Part shown: piece by piece, positions 1-11,255 of the stretch | Position numbering within the stretch: the stretch's first letter is position 1 | Layout: each line of letters opens with the position of its first letter | Assembly: GCA_026874595.1 (NCBI GenBank) | Contig: CM049320.1 | Coordinates: forward strand, 32,272,214-32,336,213 | DNA: 64,000 nucleotides | DNA from: Sipunculus nudus | Lineage: Eukaryota > Annelida > Sipuncula > Golfingiida > Sipunculidae | Direction of reading: 5' to 3' | Made by a program: the position numbers and the translations under genes | Notes under the pieces: generated by a model | The model's database searches: none | What the model was told of the DNA's origin: nothing | The model's input: only the letters and a program-made list of their open reading frames with translations

Positions 1-1790
1 ACTAATCATGATCCGTCTGGAATTTTATTTAATACCGAAAGAACATTTTTGTTTTCAAAAGAAGAGCTGGATTGATATATCTTATTATTGGTCGATGCAA
101 GATATCCGATAAAATTACTAAAGGCTCGGACGTAAAACAACACGATCATCGATGACTTTGATCAGACTGGATACTTTTTTATGACTGTTACGAGATATTT
201 ATAAAGATAGGTACCAGTTTTACAGAACTACGCCTGACTAAACCACAAAATTTGTTATAAATTTCATATATTTAGTACAAAATATTCTGTCCGAGGGAAT
301 TCCCATATAAAGAAAATGTACGAATCCTCTGAAGGTATTTAATAATTGCTTAATGTTAACTTAATCACAAGATATGATATACCCATACATTTACTGAGGG
401 GTTTCGTATAACGCCACAAGGCCTCGTATGATATGCTATGATTCCTTAGATTTATATGAAAAAAGATAATCCCTACATCAGTTTACTTAGTGTGATGGCT
501 TTTGCCATATTAGCCAAGTTATGTAATAACCAATAACTTTCCAAAGACCTTTCTGTGATCAGTTAAAATTGTACTTGTAGTTGATGAAGGAAGCCAGTTC
601 CTCTTTATTTGTATTGAATTATGCCAAACTTAAAATATATTCGGGATTATAATAGGTACTGGATAAAGTTACTTATTACATGAAAAGGAAGCTCACTGTA
701 GGTGATGGTTGTTGTCATGTCCAGTTTGCCCATATTGCTGGGTATCATGACGTAAAACCAGCCACACGCCTGCACATTAGACAGGAAACATGTCTTTAAT
801 GACAAGGCAGGTTTATAATCTTTACAGTTTGATATTCTAATTCGATCCTCCTCTGTTAAAATAACGATTCCCGATACTTGTGTCGATCATCGCGTGCGCT
901 GACGAGATTAAAACGCTCGACTAAATGTAAATGTGTTTACCTACACAACCAAATGTTATATCGGTGCACCTTCTATATGCAAAGATGTGAAAGTATCGAA
1001 TATGACATCGCCGTTATGAATATGCTCTATTTATTAACTGCCATTGTAAAAAAGGGGGGAAAAATAAACGATCACCACATGTTGACGCTAAATTTGCGTT
1101 AAACCTTTTGTAAATTGACTGTCAAGCGTTCATTTAATCGTTCGTTTTCACTCCTGCCAGCGGCCGAGGGCTGCTTCAGGTGACGGAACAAATATAAGTA
1201 CATAAGTACCCAAAGTAGTAACCACGATCACAGTGACGACACTCCGTGTCATTGGTTCATTTCAACTCATTTGCATAGCCAGGACGGTACTTTTCCAAAC
1301 ATTGCCGACTAGTTACCTCGTATACAGGCGGGCAATTAATGAGGTCCTACACAAAACGCAAATTGTCGGTGTGTAAGACAATTTCGTACGATCTTCAAAC
1401 AATTCTTTGAAGATTTGCGCTGGAGGCCACGTTCATAGCCAGAAAGGAGCTGCTTTTTCCTCTGGTGGAACATTTTTTTAAATTCATGTGCTTATTATAG
1501 AGTATAAATCCCGCGTAATAAAATGTTGCACACAACTGCGTTTTCAGCGTTCTTGTGTTAGCTGGAATGAAACGAAACTAACCGATATATATATATGCAT
1601 TCCTTTTTTTGGTAAATTGCATTTCGAGAGGAATCACTGTTGTATATTATGGTTTGCCTATTTTATAATTAACTATATTTGAACATCAACATTCGCATGC
1701 GGCTTTACTGGACCTAAAAATAGCAGAACTCTTTTAAAACAACAAATACATAAGGAATAAGTGATAGGACTTAATTCAGATTCCCTGTTT
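1..1790. other. Anonymous duplicated DNA, no gene recognised
   Basis: AT-rich sequence shared with 57144-58967. Only short open frames occur. The one at 878-1102 is kept in copy B (58021-58239) with a 6-bp deletion near its end, but it has no recognisable domain and the conservation is explained by the recent duplication. I see no RNA gene or splice-bounded exon here. Confidence 0.6.
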
Positions 1791-4118
1791 ATTATTATTT
1801 CCTATGTGTTTCACTGAGTGCATGATGTGTGGAACTAAGCCAGTGTTAACTCGGACAATCCACCCTATATCAAGATAAACTGTACCCTAACTTAAATATA
1901 TGCAACTCAGGATACCTTCACTAGCCTATTGTTGCTGTCAGTCAATAAATGGCCGACCAATCACTGACTGGTGATAGTGTTCATTCCTATAGGAACAGTT
2001 GTGGTGTATATATACCTTAAATGAAGCGGCAAATTAATTAAAATCCTTTCCTTTTGTAGGGTGACTGACTGGTGATAGCGTTGATTACTATAGGGATAGC
2101 TGTCGTGTGTATATACCTTAAATGAAACGGCAAATAAATTAAAAATCCTTTCCTTTGAAGGGTGACTGACTGGTGATAGCGTTGATTACTATAGGGATAA
2201 CTGTCGTGTGTATATACCTTAAATAAATTGGCAAATTAATTAAAAATCCTTTCCTTGTGAAGGGTGATTTTTAATGTGGACAACATGTTTAAAACGTCCA
2301 GATCACCTATATAGCTTGTTTAAATTGCACCAAAAATAGCTTTTTCCATTTAAAATATTTCTGTACGACATAATATTGCCTTATAACCGTTTGCACACTC
2401 CTGTAGAAGAATGTTAAAAAAGTGGATCGGGCGCGATCACAGATGCCAACATAAACACACCCCGTGGGGCCGTGTGTCGCCGAGACATAAAACGTGTCAA
2501 TCAGGATATGCCTTGACTGACTTGGCCAAAAAATGTAATACCTGTTCCCTATTGCTGAAAGATCACGTGTTGCGGCTCATATTCGGACCTCTGGTCACGT
2601 TGCCTTTTTATGGTAAACAGCACGCAGAGTCATAAAAATGTGTTAAACAGCCGTGTGCGAGGTTCTGAGACTTTGTGATGGGATGGTTGTGCTGGGAAAC
2701 ATTTGTATAAAGCAAAACTGAACTGATAGTGTGAAAGAAACAGGCATAGTATTGCTCCTGATTATGTCCCTTTAATGACAAGGAGGATTAAACCATGAGC
2801 TCGTTGATCGATGTTTCATAAATAATGTACATATTATTTGAAGGCTCTTATCAAACAGTAAATAAATCTTTGATTATTATATTTACTGAAAAAAATAGAT
2901 TGCTGCGATAGTGTGGAGTTAAGCCAGTGTTAACCCGTTCAATCGAAGACCTTAGGGCCAAGATTGTATTTATGGCATTTAGAAAGAAATGTGAATCCAA
3001 ATGTTTTATATGGTATGTCCAGGTATAGGATGAATCATTCTAAGATTGGTATGATTTTTTTTACCTAAACCGGATGCTCCTTTCACTATCTCAAATAACA
3101 CAGACTCACCATGGGGCGAAATGTGGTTTTAACCATAGAGCTATTGATAATAAATTTTCTTTATAACTTTTCAATGAAAGACCTGCACCAGTTGATAAAC
3201 AATAATATCAATAAAAAAGTATCATATAAGTGTATAAACCTGAAATTTTAATAAAATCTTTGAAGAGACTTTTGAGACCATATAAGCTCTGGATGAACAC
3301 GATTCCTTTAACATTTCTTTTAAAAATGTGAGCATAAAGGAATGATATTTTTGTTTAATTAACTATATGTTCTTTGTTCCGTCCATGTAAAAAATATAAA
3401 GGATGTCATAGAAATCCTTTCTGATGAAACTATGTCACACTACAACGCAAAACCTGTCCGTCCATGCAATATTTACCATTTGTACCAACAGAAAATTTTT
3501 TAAAAATCTTATTTCTCTTGAAACAGACACACGTATGTTTATTCATAAAACGTGTATTGTTCTGTATTAGCCGTTCAATGAAACATGTCTGTCGGAGTCC
3601 ACTTCAGACTGGAAGAGATTGTCAAAAACAACTTGAATCATGTGAATACAATAGAGTAATTTTAAGTTTTGGTTAGCCCATATTAACCAACTTTATAGTA
3701 GAAATCGAAATGGTATGAGATTAGGATTATTATTTACTTCGAGTGATACCACAAGTATTCTCGACTGTGGCATTATTCAGTGTAATTAACCAGTAAGCGG
3801 CCAACGATCTACATTTTCCACATTAAAGTGAATTTTATTGACATTCATAGTCATTTTATACCATAAGCACCTCATTGACATCCACATTGTAGATAAAGCC
3901 TTTTGATATCGTTTCATTCAGTATACATATTACAGCCAATTTATTTGATTGTGTGTCTTTGTTCTTCTGTTAACATTGATATCCAATCCCCCACGATGCC
4001 TTTTCTTATAAATTTAGACCCATTGACCATCAAAGGATGCCCGTTTGGACACAACCTCGGAGTCCTAGGTTATCAATATAACCCCATCATGTCGACAATT
4101 AGCTCCAATCAGCTTGTA
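1791..4118. other. Copy-A-specific 2.3-kb block
   Basis: The two duplicate copies agree up to 1790/58967 and again from 4119/59511, where both read tcgaatggttt. Between these points they are unrelated: 2328 bp here and 543 bp in copy B. No terminal inverted repeats or target duplication are visible at the edges, so this is better read as complementary deletions or a replacement than as a simple transposon insertion. It holds a 101-bp tandem repeat (1963-2265) and short unrecognised frames at 2411-2635, 3464-3676 and 3903-4136. Confidence 0.75.
1963..2265. repeat. Three-copy 101-bp tandem repeat
   Basis: The phrase actgactggtgatag starts at 1963, 2064 and 2165, giving an exact 101-bp spacing. 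Units share a palindromic centre around cctatagg / ctataggg, then gtgtatataccttaaat and a tail of aatcctttcctt. The second and third units are more alike than the first. The array lies wholly in the block that copy B lacks. Confidence 0.9.
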
Positions 4119-5449
4119 TCGAATGGTTTCAGATAAGTAAGACATTCGTTTCATAAAATGTATTTGTAGTCAGGTCAATTGGAGGCTATTGACTTGAACA
4201 ATGAAAATTTATACTCTGTGTTACAAATGTCTCTTTTATTGTGTGAAGCAGTCTTACATGTGTCTGTGTGGTGCTAGCATTGTCCACTGCCATGGGAGAC
4301 GCGCGAGCTGGCCCGGCCCACGCAGAGGGTCTGACGTGTAAACACAGCGCTCATACCAATCTGGAACTTTTTTAGGCGGGTCGCGCTGGATGAGTTTTTT
4401 TTACACACTGATAATGGCAATAGAGCAAGAGTGTGTACTTACATACGCAGTAATGGAATATGTGTCAAAGACATTTCAAATTAATATTAAACTAATATTG
4501 TAGGTTATTTCTATGCAATTAGATTCGGAACTTTCGGCCCGAGGTTTTTTACTAAATAAACTTATGTTCTGTTCTGTTCTATTTACCTTTTATTAGAAAA
4601 CAAACGTTCCCCTTATTTTCATAATATACTTTTTAACATTGTTTCTTAAGAACACATTAAAATTAAAGTGCTCTTTGATTCATTTCTTTAAGTCGACACG
4701 CATATGCATTTATTCTTATCAGTGTAAAAATTAGACTAATTTTATATATATATTTATACTTTTGTTAAAATCCCCTTGTAGGAAAATTACAGTTTCATGA
4801 TATAATTGAATCCTGCTTTATTCTTTATGACTAGACGTTTTACAAATAATAAGAAAAATATGCCAAGTGCTATTAACAAGTTAAATTTTCACTCGCTGGG
4901 TCATTACAATGAGTTTCCTTGCCATTGTATGTTATTTAAGATCACTTTTTTATTTTTCGCAGTCTCTGAGCTCGTGTGTTGGTTTATATCATTAGGATTT
5001 CATGTAGCTTATAAAATGTTTTTCTTTTCTTGTTATATTTTAAAAGTCCCTCTCACTAAATAACTAGCAGTGACAATCACCGATTTCTTTTAACACGTCT
5101 TAATAAATTTCTTCAAGTTACGTTTTTGCTGTATTTGCTTGTGTGTGGGTTTTTATATATCATTAGAACTTTAGGTAGCTAATAAGCTCATTTTTTTTGT
5201 TGTCATTTACAGTTCCCCATCACTAAATAAATGCCAGTGACACTCACCGAGTTCTTCAAACCCGTCTCAATAAATTTGTAAGTTTTTATTTTCTTTCTTA
5301 AAAGTATTAGGCAAAATACTCTTGACCCTATTTGAACGAAACATTGTACATGCGTGTCTTATGACCCATTAAATTTAATGCGGATACAAAAAAAGGGAGC
5401 AGGTCTAGTAGGATTCCTTGTCATTACCTGATGTGTAAGCTCTTCAGAG
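4119..5449. other. Anonymous duplicated DNA before the hAT-like element
   Basis: Shared with 59511-60842 in copy B. It is AT-rich. A phrase with ttcttt and cccgtctcaataaattt recurs near 5090 and 5260, a short degenerate internal duplication of about 170 bp. The open frame at 4806-5063 is broken in copy B by a stop and a T-run, which argues against it being a gene. Confidence 0.5.
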
Positions 5450-7351
5450 CAGAGTTGGTTCTAAAAGTACTCGTACTAATAGTACTCGTACTTATGAGTT
5501 CTTTTTTGAATACTCAGTACTCGTACTCGAGTACTTTTAAAAAAACGCCAAAGTACTCGTACTTTTACTCAAGTACTTTGAAAGTACTCGGTACTCATAT
5601 GAGTAAATCACAAGTACTTTGGGTATTTCATATATCATTAAAATTTCTAAATACCTTTAATCTCAATTTATAATATTAATAATAGTATTATAGTATATTA
5701 TAGTAATCCACATCTGTTCTATAACTGAAACTATTATAGCATTTTCGCATCGATAACTACTTCTATTACTATAACATGGCTTCTATGTCTTATACTATTA
5801 TATCTATTTAATAAAAAAAATATAAATAAATTGAACTATTTTATTATTAACAATTCATACAATTCATGTGTACATGTGTACAGTATTATATATTTCCAGC
5901 AAGGTAAGAACAACCTGTTCATCATAACATAAACTCACCAGTGCTCCGGGGCCTCGACTAACCATGCATGAATTGATTTATATATGAGACTAAATGTGAT
6001 TGTAGGTTTAGCAGACTTTCAGTGGGAATTGCAGTCTTTGATGAGCTCAATACATAGTCTGTGGCACAACTAAGACTCAACTGTGGACTGTCAACTAATT
6101 AACCCAGAGAAAGCTGTGATTATCAGACCAAACACCCCTTAGCTACTACAAGATAGGCTGCGGCATCACATTCTACTATCAGCTGACAATAACTTGTCCA
6201 ACATATGTGTAAGCACACAAAGGACTTCTCCAATGTTCAATGACCAAGCCTACTTAGTGAATGAACAAAGAGAACCAGGAGTTAACCTTAAGCCAAAGTC
6301 TTCTGTCCAGTGCACAATGAACCTTGAAAGCACCCAGCATTATCTAATTCCACTACACTGGGCCTATTACTGTGATCTATCAACCTAATCAAAATAACAC
6401 TCTATTCATCAGATGTGTAAGCCAAGGATAGTAATAGAAAAGTAATAGCTATTATTCTATTACTTATGGTAAAATTACCATTACTAGTTCAAATTTCTTT
6501 TCTATCAGTAGTAATAATACTTTTACTAACTTTGAAAACCTGTAATACTCTATTAATATTATGTATTACTATCGCCTCATTCCTTGTTGCTGTGCCACTG
6601 AGGTAACATGTTAATACTCATAAATTATTACACATGATAAATGACATAGTCGGTCTGTCAGATATGTTGTTTTAATCTATTTGCACATATACCGGTTGCC
6701 ATTAAATATCTTTATTAGGCTACAGCCACATATTATTCATAAGTCGTTATTATATAAATAACAACATATGTTTATTATTATTACTGTTATCATTATTGTT
6801 ATCATTGTTATTGTTATATGATCACATTTGGTTAATACATGGATATATGCTTTTTACAATGTCAGTGAGATGTCATTTAACAATATAACTTTTATATGTT
6901 AACTTTATATTTTTAATTTGCATAATACAACATTAAGTAAATTGCATATCCTGTCCGGTCTTAGAAATATATTTTTGAGAAACCAGGAGACCAGATGTTT
7001 CTTCAATGCAAACCGACTGTTATAATTAGTTTGATATATTTAAAATGTATATGACCTGTTTACATGCCCTAGAGTTTGCATTTCATCTCAGTATTATGAT
7101 TAAGCATAACACAACATTGTATATATTTTTATTTTGTCCTGGGTTTTCATTAATAAAAATATATTTAACTTTGTGAGTATATATTAAATTTGATAACCTG
7201 ATTAAACAAGTTTTGTTACAAAAAGTACTCATTTAGTACATTTCGAGTACTCGGAACTCGTACTCGAGTATTTTTGTAAAAAGTGCAAAAGTACTTTTAA
7301 AGTACTCACTACTCTGCTCGAGGACATAAAAAGTATGCGGACCCACCTCTG
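5450..7351. mobile_element. Nonautonomous hAT-like element, copy A
   Basis: The ends are inverted: the left reads cagagttggttc and the right end, reversed, reads cagaggtgggtcc. Both run into blocks dense in AGTACT/CTCGAGTAC motifs (5455-5620 and 7218-7330). Flanking 8-mers are cttcagag (5442-5449) and cttcaggg (7352-7359), a target duplication with one mismatch. CAGNGNTGG-type termini with 8-bp target duplications are the hallmark of the hAT superfamily. The 1.9-kb interior has no transposase-like frame; the longest, 6194-6388, is unrecognised and is broken in copy B. The element must have been mobilised by another element. Confidence 0.8.
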
Positions 7352-8037
7352 CTTCAGGGTGTTACCATAGTACTGTCAATACATTAATTAAGAAGACCCG
7401 ATAAACTTTCATCTATATCATATTTAAAGATAACCTAAACAAGAAACACGCGTTTTGAACACGATCGTGAGGAAATAACTCACAAAATGGCTGAATTGAA
7501 TTGTCACAACGATTTATTATTCATGAGGTTGTCTGTTTTGCTAAAGGTTGTTACTGATACATTCATATGAGGTTGAAGGGTTGTTTACATAGGTAAACCA
7601 TGACAAAACAAATTACAAAGAGAGGAAGGTGTTTTCTGTGGCTAACGTGCACCGTTTCAGGTAAATTTAAATTTACATGATAAAAAGTACCAACTTGAGA
7701 GGTACTTTCAAAATGGTAGTGTACGGTAAATTACACTCATTCTCTTCAGAGGTCAATATTGGGCATTACTAACAATCATTTCAAGGAATAATTTTGTTCG
7801 TGGCGCATTTGAATCTTTATCCGATTTCTCCGTTAAAACATAAGATTTGGTTCTGAACAGCAAAATGGTTCAAGTAAGTCTGCCACATAGTTTGCATAAA
7901 CATTTAAAATGATTAAACTTATTGATGGAACAAACTTTAATTCTCAAGGCGTGCCAAAATACTTAAGCTTCTACGGCCTAGGTAATTTGCATGGTGGACC
8001 AAACATTCTTACATTTCGTGTATAAAAATTTTGTTAT
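7352..8037. other. Anonymous duplicated DNA right of the hAT-like element
   Basis: Shared with 63232-63829 in copy B up to about 7948, where copy B jumps to the point equivalent to 8385. A frame at 63253-63450 in copy B corresponds to about 7390-7570 here, but it is interrupted in copy A and has no recognised domain. Confidence 0.5.
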
Positions 8038-8190
8038 GATGACAAATTGTTCAGGGGTAAACACTGGGCCGATCCCGGATTCGAACCAAAGTCCGGCGAA
8101 CCCACCGCTTTACTAGCAGAGCAACTTTTATTAGCGAGACAGTTCGGTCCGCTTTAATGTCTCCCCATAACACACCCCCTCTTGAGAGCG
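8038..8190 (-). mobile_element. tRNA-derived SINE fragment 1
   Basis: Read on the minus strand, 8087-8077 is GGTTCGAATCC, a perfect match to the pol III box B consensus. It is preceded by a D-arm-like GCTCTGCTAGTAAAGC and followed by a conserved-looking body, GGGATCGGCCCAGTG. This suggests a tRNA-derived SINE head and body rather than a functional tRNA. A second related copy starts 259 bp further on. Confidence 0.55.
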
Positions 8191-8296
8191 TTCTGCCATT
8201 AGAACAAGACTATTTATCCCAGGTGTCAAACTTTGGTGAGATTATTCCCTAGGCCACAAATGTTACCGTCTAGTTGGACGAGCCCCAATTGAGTAC

Positions 8297-8445
8297 GATG
8301 ACAAATTTTCAGGGGAAAACACTGGGCCGATCCCGGATTCAACCACGTCGGTGGCGCACAAGTCCAGTGTACCAACTGCTTTGCTAGCAAAGCAAGCTTT
8401 ACCAGCGAGACAGTTCGGTCCGCTTTCCTGTCGCCCCATAACAAT
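8297..8445 (-). mobile_element. tRNA-derived SINE fragment 2
   Basis: Diverged repeat of the fragment at 8038-8190: both begin gatgacaaatt on the plus strand, then tcagggg and aacactgggccgatcccgg. Here box B is damaged (ggattcaacc on the plus strand). The distal part, gcgagacagttcggtccgc, also remains in copy B at about 63843-63861, where the rest has been lost or never arrived. The two fragments plus the sequence between them make up the 436-bp difference between the large duplicate copies. Confidence 0.5.
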
Positions 8446-8560
8446 GTAAGAGGTCCTACACCATTACCAATATGGTCAGTGCTTACAAGAACTGGAACCA
8501 CTTAATACATTTATGAAATCACCATTCTACATTTTTTCTTTAACATAGATAATTATTATC

Positions 8561-9528
8561 GTCTCTTACTTCTTCTTCACTCATGCACAAGTCTCAGTCA
8601 TAATATAAAATTCCTAACATCAAGTGTGAAAGAGTCAAACGCAAAATGAGAGAAAGTTTCTTGGTGCTGTAGGAATGTCTACCAGAAATTAAGTCAGCGG
8701 CTGGTCAATCAACATGTGGCAGACCCCTGGCCGATTCCTGATTATGTTAATTAACTTAGTTTATAGATGCGGCTTTGTATATACCTTACATCGGATGAGC
8801 TGGTCGATTAAAATCGTTATATAAGGACTCGTTTCGCAGGAGGTTCTGGGTGAAGCGTGAAAAGATGCCTACGTGCCACTTGAGTTTAATGGCAAAAATT
8901 CCATATTCTTACGATTTCCAATGAACAATAACCCAAAATCATCGAATGTCTTTTCACTTGATGTGTCTGAACTTCTACCCTCCAGCTGCATAGATCTTGC
9001 TTATTTTAACACGAATTCCGAGATACGGTATAAATACCAGCTTGAGATAAAAGCATCTCGCTGTCGGGAAAGAATAATATCCCAGGATCCTATCTGTTAT
9101 TGCAGAGAATGCCGGCGATGCGTTTGGTTTAGCTAGACGTGGCAAAATTCAGATTTGAGTTCAATCTTTTGTGAGTATGTCGTGATTTTGAGATATATAA
9201 GTATACAACCTTTTATTCTCTCCGATGTCGGCCATAACATGGTAAATACAGGTTGTACAGTCTTAACACATCCACATACACGGGTACAAGAGTCTGCCCA
9301 GTCATTGCAGAGAAAACTAGTTTACAGGCGAACATGAGACTGTGGACGAACACCGCACCAAGGACAAAACTGACCGGTGAGCTACAAAAGAAGCATAATA
9401 CAAATAACATCATAATACCTGTATTATCTTATGTATCCACCAGAACCGATATTACTGGTTCATTAACAGATCTCTAATGGAAGTCTCACAGCATATATAA
9501 AGTGTCCTAAATGTATACATAGCCACAT
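8561..9528. other. No gene recognised
   Basis: Single-copy-looking sequence with several overlapping short frames. A plus frame at 8873-9136 has a cysteine-rich end (CYCRECRRC), and a minus frame at 9213-9413 is hydrophobic enough for two membrane helices. Neither has a recognised family, consistent splice sites or a repeat elsewhere in the window. Confidence 0.4.
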
Positions 9529-9529
9529 A

Positions 9530-9588
<59 letters not shown>
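9529..9588. repeat. (TA)n microsatellite
   Basis: About 30 TA units with one tgta interruption, directly abutting the transposon-like terminus that begins at 9589. TA-target elements are often found next to such runs. Confidence 0.95.
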
Positions 9589-9591
<3 letters not shown>

Positions 9592-9670
9592 TGAAACTTG
9601 TCTAAAGCGGACAGTCAAGGGACTTTATAGTGAGGTGTCCTTATTAGGCAGGTTGACCTTGGTTGATAAC
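9588..9670 (+). mobile_element. Tc1/mariner-pogo-like terminus
   Basis: The sequence cagtgaaacttgtctaaagcgg immediately follows TA. It continues with a second gtgtcc...ggcaggt phrase, the arrangement seen at the ends of Tc1/pogo-type elements that duplicate TA. I did not find the matching inverted end downstream, so this may be a truncated element. Family assignment is from memory of the terminus style only. Confidence 0.45.
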
Positions 9671-11139
9671 TCAGGGATTATAATAAAGACAACGAACAGC
9701 TGCAAGAAAGTGTTTATTGTATTATATCTAGTTTCATGTGGATGTACAGCATATTCATGCAATCATCATGCATTCATAGTCATATACAAACTGTGATTAT
9801 TTTTACTTGTATCAAGTAGTAAACAATATGAGGATAGTGGTCTACGAAATCATGCGTAAAAACAACGTTCATAAATTCTTCTGCAAGTGCGCGTACGCTT
9901 TTTTACGTGGATTTTCTCAGCCAAATAAGCTCCACTTTTTCAGACATCGTAAGCTCCCGCCTGAAGTAAGCGTGGTGCCACCTTGCGGTATTGTCTAAAC
10001 TATCCTGTTCAGCTGCCCCAATGCGATAATCTCAAAGATAATGACGACGTTGATAATGTGAAGATAGTAAATGCAACGAAACTGGGAACATTCGTTTTAT
10101 TATAGGTGAATGTAGTTTTAGTCTTAAATAAACTTTCTTTAATGATGGTTGTTTGGTTTGATTTGCTTTGATGTTGATGACGCCCGAGATTAAACGAACC
10201 CCGAGGAGCTTGTGCACGGCGGCACGATACGCGTAACTACGGAGCGAGCACATGGTTGATACTCAGCAGATCAGTGTGAGATGTATTGAGCAACACTAAT
10301 TAATTTATATCAAACAGCCTGCTACAAAAAAGTGGCTTGTTTACAGTAAGATATTGCGTGGTGAAATCAGGGACGCATGAGTAATCGGCAGCCGTTTAAT
10401 CATTTTAATGACCCCGCGGTCGGGCGAATAATATGCAGCTTCGCAACGTGTGAATGATCAACCGTAAAAAAATGACAGAAAGTTTACCGCTTCACCCTTG
10501 CTGTGTTTATCCTATGAGCAGATCACACCGTGACACGAATACCTACACGCATTAAGGTAACAACTGGGGATTGCTCAATCCTTTGTGTTTAAGTCCCGCG
10601 AACAACAGTAACGGTGGCCTGATGTTGTTCCGTTCACACAGAAATAAAAGGTTTACGCAACATAAATGTGCAATGAGGTGTAGCTAGACTTGCACAATCT
10701 AGTTCACTTATGTGGCTTCATGTGTATATGGTTGCAAACATTAATCGATTAAAGCACTAAATTAGGTCCGTTCACATTTACTGGGAGGATGAATCGGTGC
10801 CCCTTAGTACACGTTCAATGTGGTATTGCTGAGACATATTATATATGCATGACTTGTGCCTATAATACAAATGATGTTTTAATGATTCTACTTCAGAAGA
10901 TTTTTAATATATCAAGGTCTCAAACTGCTTCGAAAGAATTGTTAAACGTTTTCCGTTTTTCCGCAATATAACCTAAATTATGCTCTTGTACTACTTTACA
11001 TGTACAATTTATGCAAGCTAATATATACTCAACAACGTGAAGAATAAAAACACATTTCTCAAACCGTGTCAAATTTTAAAGACATATGAATTATTGTATA
11101 TATTTACTTCACATTTTGTCGCGGACAGGGGGTAAGGCA
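9671..11139. other. No gene recognised
   Basis: Mixed-composition DNA, somewhat less AT-rich than its surroundings around 9880-10600. Short frames at 9807-9998, 10032-10253 and 10789-10971 show no domain, repeats or splice context. Part of it may be the interior of the element whose end lies at 9588. Confidence 0.4.
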
Positions 11140-11255
11140 GGTCCGCCCCATGTCACAGGAAGAACCCAAGACAAAGTGGATGGATGAACTTTATTTCTGG
11201 AAGAAGAAAGACCGTCGTCAGCTTGTTGCCAACAAGAGAACCAAGGCTGGACTCC
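11140..11255 (+). pseudogene. Short coding-like repeat, copy 1 (unknown family)
   Basis: An ATG near 11143 opens a 36-codon frame ending in TAA just after a histidine-isoleucine pair. Its core WKKKDRRQLVANKR is also encoded at 13035-13076, with nearly identical DNA across about 55 bases before the two diverge. It is lysine/arginine rich. I do not recognise the family. It could be an exon remnant of a host gene or part of a mobile element. The stop after the shared core suggests truncation relative to copy 2. Confidence 0.4.

Larger units (their letters stand above)
1..8560. repeat. 57-kb-spaced duplication, copy A
   Basis: This segment matches 57144-64000 in the same orientation. Base 1 aligns to 57144, and 8560 aligns to the last base of the window, so the repeat probably continues beyond both window edges. 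Identity by eye is about 98 percent, with single-base changes every 50-100 bases. Large differences are a copy-A-only block (1791-4118), a copy-A-only 436-bp stretch holding SINE fragments (about 7949-8384), 25 bp present near 1519, and a short TA run where copy B has a long one. The pair could be a recent segmental duplication or two haplotypes placed in one contig. The sequence alone cannot separate these. Confidence 0.95.

Noticed and set aside
878-1102. Frame conserved in both 57-kb copies (878-1102 and 58021-58239)
   Set aside because: The copies are too recent for conservation to imply selection, and one has a 6-bp deletion at its end.
5450-7351. hAT transposase gene inside the element
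   Set aside because: No frame over about 65 codons and no RNase-H-like or dimerisation motif; the element is nonautonomous.
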